Assembly: GCA_902388545.1 (NCBI GenBank)
Contig: CABMPS010000116.1
Span: forward strand, 1 to 6,436
Direction: 5' to 3'
DNA: 6,436 nucleotides
From: an uncultured Collinsella sp.
GTDB lineage: Bacteria; Actinomycetota; Coriobacteriia; Coriobacteriales; Coriobacteriaceae
Shown here: positions 3,718 through 6,436 of the stretch, in pieces
How the letters are laid out: every line of letters starts with the position of its first letter
How positions within the stretch are numbered: position 1 is the first letter of the stretch
Translations under genes and position numbers: made by a program
Notes under the pieces: model-generated
What the model saw: the letters and a program-made list of their open reading frames with translations, nothing else
Told to the model about the DNA's origin: nothing
Database searches by the model: none

Positions 3718-6436
3718 ATGAAAGCGAATTCAGACAAATCTAAGCAGAGTAAAAAAGTGACGCGCCGTATACTGGCAGGCGTTTTGTGCGGAGCCTCCGT
3801 TTTGAGCCTGGTACTGTCGCTCGTCATGCCCCCGATCTCGCAGGCCATTGCCAACGATGCCCAGGCAGTTTCTGCCGAGGAAACTGTGATGGGGGGGGGT
3901 TCCTCAGGTGAGTCTACTGGCGTAGACAACACTGCCAACGGGGATGCCGAAAACCAGAATAGCGATGATGCTGAGACCGGCGACGACGATACCCAGTCGG
4001 AGGAGCAGTCCAAGGACAAGTCCCAGGCAGAAGATAATGAAGCGATGGACGCTAACGCTGTCTTGTCAGCCGAGGAGGCTGTGGAGAGCGAAGAGGCAAC
4101 TACAGATATTAATAATGCCGAAGATTTGCGAGCAAAGCTTCTAAGCGTTGGGGAAAATCAAGCAGCCAGTTTTAAGCTTACAGCTGATATTGACTATGCT
4201 GGCGAAATCACACTTAACAGCGGCATTAAAATAACGCTGAACTTAAACGGCTGTAAAATCACGCATTCGGGTGACAATTCAACCAAGCCGCTCTTCAACA
4301 TCGCCAATAGCGCGACGCTTACCCTTAAAGATTCTAGCCAAGGGCAGGATCAAAAGTCGGTTCAGAATGGCGATAATAATGGGCGAGTCGCCTCGATGGA
4401 GTACGACACCAGCTCTGGCATTCCGACCAAGCTCACGTATTACGTGACCGAATCGACGCCGAACGGTACGGGGACAACCGAGACTCTCTATAGGCACGAG
4501 GTCAGCATCAACGGTGCCATCGTGGGTACCGCTGCCGGCTCCACGATGAGGCTCATCAACGTTTATGCGGGCGGTACGTTTAATCTCGACAGTGGCGTAC
4601 TTACCCAAAAGGATAATTGCAACGTCGGCAACCTCATCTATGCCGAGAACGGCTCTGCCGTCAACATGAGCGGCGGCTACGTGTGTGGCGCTTCTAGCTC
4701 GGGTGCGGGCGCGGGCATTATGGTGTCCAACGAGAAAGGTGATGCCTCGACCCTTAATTTGACCGGTGGCGTAATTGCTGGCAACAGTGCTCCTAGTGGC
4801 GGCGGTGTGTATGCTAAAGACTCCACGGTCACCATGACTAATGGCGTAATCTCCGGCAACAGCACGCTTCCTTCTGGTGCTGGTTTCGGCGGCGGCATCA
4901 TGGCTTCGGGCGGCAGCGTTACTGTTTCCGGCGGCTACATCACTAACAATAAATATGCCAAGTTCTGTGGCAAGGATGGTTATGGCGATCATGGCGGTGC
5001 TGGACTTGCCGCTAAAAACGGTACTCATGTCACCATTTCGGGCGGCCAGATTACGGGTAACTATTCTCAGGAAGCTGGCGGTGGCGTTTACATTACCGAT
5101 GTCGATCGACACGGGGCGAGTTCTCGCGAGACAATGGCATGGCTCAACATTACGGGGGGAACTATTGCCGCAAACGTGAGCAACCGTTCCGAGGGTGCTG
5201 GCATTCGCGTGGGCCAGATGGTTGACGCGATGATAGAAGGTGCGTCAAAATCTACTCCAGTCTATATCACTAATAACTCCTGCATGTCTCGCTTTGACTG
5301 GGGCGGAGGCGGTATCTTTGTCCAGGGCGATTCGGATACCGCATCTAATGCGGGCAGGCTATTTGTCTATAACTCCTATATAAGCAGCAATGAGGCCGGT
5401 GGCTACGGTGGCGGCGTTGCGGTTTGCCCGACGGGTAAGACCTTGGTGACGAATACCGACGGCACGGCAATTTTTGGCAATACGTCTGCTCTAAACCAGC
5501 AGGGTGCAAATGACTATGATCCTGAAAACAATAGAGGCAACGATGGCACCCCTCACCTATCCGCTGGTGGCTACGAAGGCCTTGTCCAAAAAAAGAACCA
5601 GGATACTGACGCCTACAATAGTTCTTTCTTTCGCGAAAACGGCCACGCGGACTTCTTCCTTGCGGCGGAGGGTCATAAGACCCCGATCGCGGCGGTGATT
5701 GGCAAAATGCTTGGCGGCGGTGACGCCGAATACTCGGGAAGTAAAGAGCTTACGCAAGCCATTACTATCCCCGCTAACGGTGGCGTGCAGGTATATAACA
5801 GCATCGGCCTGAGCTCGGGTGTTACAGCTCAAGACGAAGCCGCGATCAATGCGCAAAAAGTTGCGACAACGTTCATCACGGGCAATTATTCCTGGAACCA
5901 TGGCGGCGGCATCATGTCGAACGGCGACCTGTACTTGGGCGTGCCTGCGGATACGTATGTCTATCCGAGCCTTAAGCTGAAGGCAACCAAGGCGCTGAAA
6001 ATGAAAAATAAGCAGACCGAGGAAAGCATAGCGCTCGCCAAAGACCAGTTCTCCTTCTCGGTCTACCGTAAGGATTCGGATGGCGCGACGGAGCCCTCTT
6101 GGAATGACAAGACATTCAACAGTGGCGGCTGCACCTTGGTCGGAACCGCCAAGAATGATGCGGACGGTAACATCACCTTTGACCTTGGCGAACAGTTCAT
6201 TGATAAGACTGTTGAGGCTAACAAGATTACATACTACTTGGTCGAAAATGCTGGCAATGATCTCGACATCACGTACGACCCAGCCGTGTACAAGATTGTG
6301 GTGACGGTTCAGGACAACCAAACGCTACTCATGAAGGTGCCGAGCAGGGAAAATCCAAACTCGGACGTTCCTCTTTACGTTCACAACTACACGATCACAA
6401 GCGTCCAAAAGCCGATATTTGAGTTATCGCCCGTCT
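3718..6436 (+). CDS. Large secreted surface protein: beta-helix plus pilin-type isopeptide domain (3'-truncated)
   Basis: The frame is open for 906 codons to the right edge with no stop. Residues 1-50 form a long signal peptide: a basic start (KSKQSKKVTRR), a hydrophobic core at about 18-37, and possible cleavage sites near SQA43, AIA45 or AQA50. A Ser/Asp/Glu-rich linker follows (about 53-130). At 150-209 lies a strand-rich entry segment with LNLNGCKI (174-181) and TLTLKDSS (200-207). Residues 285-741 are a glycine-rich parallel beta-helix of repeating GGxI turns (near 320, 351, 376, 406, 443, 481) alternating with GGG[VI] or similar turns (361, 391, 454, 529, 564, 729). About 753-893 matches the Spy0128/FctA isopeptide domain: Lys758 in ATKAL, ADGNITFDL (815-823), YYLVEN with Glu843, ITYDPAVY (851-858), and Asn890 in VHNYT as likely bond acceptor. 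Such proteins act as cell-wall adhesins in Gram-positive bacteria. An LPXTG anchor would lie beyond the window. The ligand is unknown. G+C is visibly lower than in upstream genes, and a G9 run sits at codons 58-61. Confidence 0.85.
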   Translation, partial: MKANSDKSKQSKKVTRRILAGVLCGASVLSLVLSLVMPPISQAIANDAQAVSAEETVMGGGSSGESTGVDNTANGDAENQNSDDAETGDDDTQSEEQSKDKSQAEDNEAMDANAVLSAEEAVESEEATTDINNAEDLRAKLLSVGENQAASFKLTADIDYAGEITLNSGIKITLNLNGCKITHSGDNSTKPLFNIANSATLTLKDSSQGQDQKSVQNGDNNGRVASMEYDTSSGIPTKLTYYVTESTPNGTGTTETLYRHEVSINGAIVGTAAGSTMRLINVYAGGTFNLDSGVLTQKDNCNVGNLIYAENGSAVNMSGGYVCGASSSGAGAGIMVSNEKGDASTLNLTGGVIAGNSAPSGGGVYAKDSTVTMTNGVISGNSTLPSGAGFGGGIMASGGSVTVSGGYITNNKYAKFCGKDGYGDHGGAGLAAKNGTHVTISGGQITGNYSQEAGGGVYITDVDRHGASSRETMAWLNITGGTIAANVSNRSEGAGIRVGQMVDAMIEGASKSTPVYITNNSCMSRFDWGGGGIFVQGDSDTASNAGRLFVYNSYISSNEAGGYGGGVAVCPTGKTLVTNTDGTAIFGNTSALNQQGANDYDPENNRGNDGTPHLSAGGYEGLVQKKNQDTDAYNSSFFRENGHADFFLAAEGHKTPIAAVIGKMLGGGDAEYSGSKELTQAITIPANGGVQVYNSIGLSSGVTAQDEAAINAQKVATTFITGNYSWNHGGGIMSNGDLYLGVPADTYVYPSLKLKATKALKMKNKQTEESIALAKDQFSFSVYRKDSDGATEPSWNDKTFNSGGCTLVGTAKNDADGNITFDLGEQFIDKTVEANKITYYLVENAGNDLDITYDPAVYKIVVTVQDNQTLLMKVPSRENPNSDVPLYVHNYTITSVQKPIFELSPV
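3891..3899 (+). repeat. G9 homopolymer inside the surface protein gene
   Basis: Nine consecutive G occupy codons 58-61 (Met-Gly-Gly-Gly), directly after the signal peptide. The frame is intact at nine. With ten G the reading becomes M-G-G-G-F-L-R then TGA at 3909-3911. With eight G it becomes M-G-G-V-P-Q-V-S-L-L-A then TAG at 3923-3925. Poly-G runs of this length in surface genes are classical sites of slipped-strand mispairing. Confidence 0.85.

Noticed and set aside
3769..3789. Possible lipobox cysteine (Cys24) in the surface protein signal peptide
   Set aside because: The residue before the Cys is Leu instead of Gly, Ala or Ser, and the hydrophobic core continues after it, so type II signal peptidase cleavage is unlikely.
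4279..5112. 277-codon minus-strand frame opposite the beta-helix
   Set aside because: It is a shadow of Gly/Asn/Thr-rich codons in the repeated beta-helix; no start signal, and the forward frame has a strong RBS, a signal peptide and domains.
5557..6321. 254-codon minus-strand frame opposite the isopeptide domain region
   Set aside because: The forward strand encodes a recognisable Spy0128-type domain in the same place; the reverse product has no family signature.

Overview
The window reads as chromosomal DNA from a high-G+C Gram-positive gut bacterium, most likely a coriobacterium such as Collinsella or a relative. This is an inference. It rests on G+C-rich codon use in the first three genes, a pilin-type isopeptide domain in a secreted surface protein (a Gram-positive trait), strong AGGAG-type ribosome binding sites, and a family of intergenic hairpins. 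No rRNA or other taxonomic marker is present.

Layout, all genes on the + strand. (1) 1-500: the 3' part of a MobB-like P-loop GTPase for molybdenum cofactor maturation, cut by the left edge. (2) 501-893: a gene-free stretch holding three palindromic elements. (3) 894-2180: a 12-helix major facilitator superfamily exporter. (4) 2181-2389: two more palindromes and a possible promoter. (5) 2390-3211: a complete Cof-type HAD phosphatase. (6) 3212-3717: a hairpin copy, then a strikingly A+T-rich regulatory stretch with a consensus TATAAT box and five copies of a GAGCAA/TTGCTC hexamer. (7) 3718 to the right edge: at least 906 codons of a large secreted surface protein with a signal peptide, acidic linker, glycine-rich parallel beta-helix and a Spy0128/FctA-type isopeptide domain, running off the window.

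The first three genes look like unrelated housekeeping or accessory genes, each separated by palindromic intergenic elements, so they are probably not one operon. The most interesting part is the surface protein. Its coding sequence has a run of nine G at codons 58-61, just after the signal peptide. A gain or a loss of one G would each bring a stop codon within about a dozen codons. This is the arrangement expected of a contingency (phase-variable) locus. Upstream, the promoter region carries repeated hexamers and dyads that look like operators. Together these suggest a surface adhesin with both stochastic and regulated expression.
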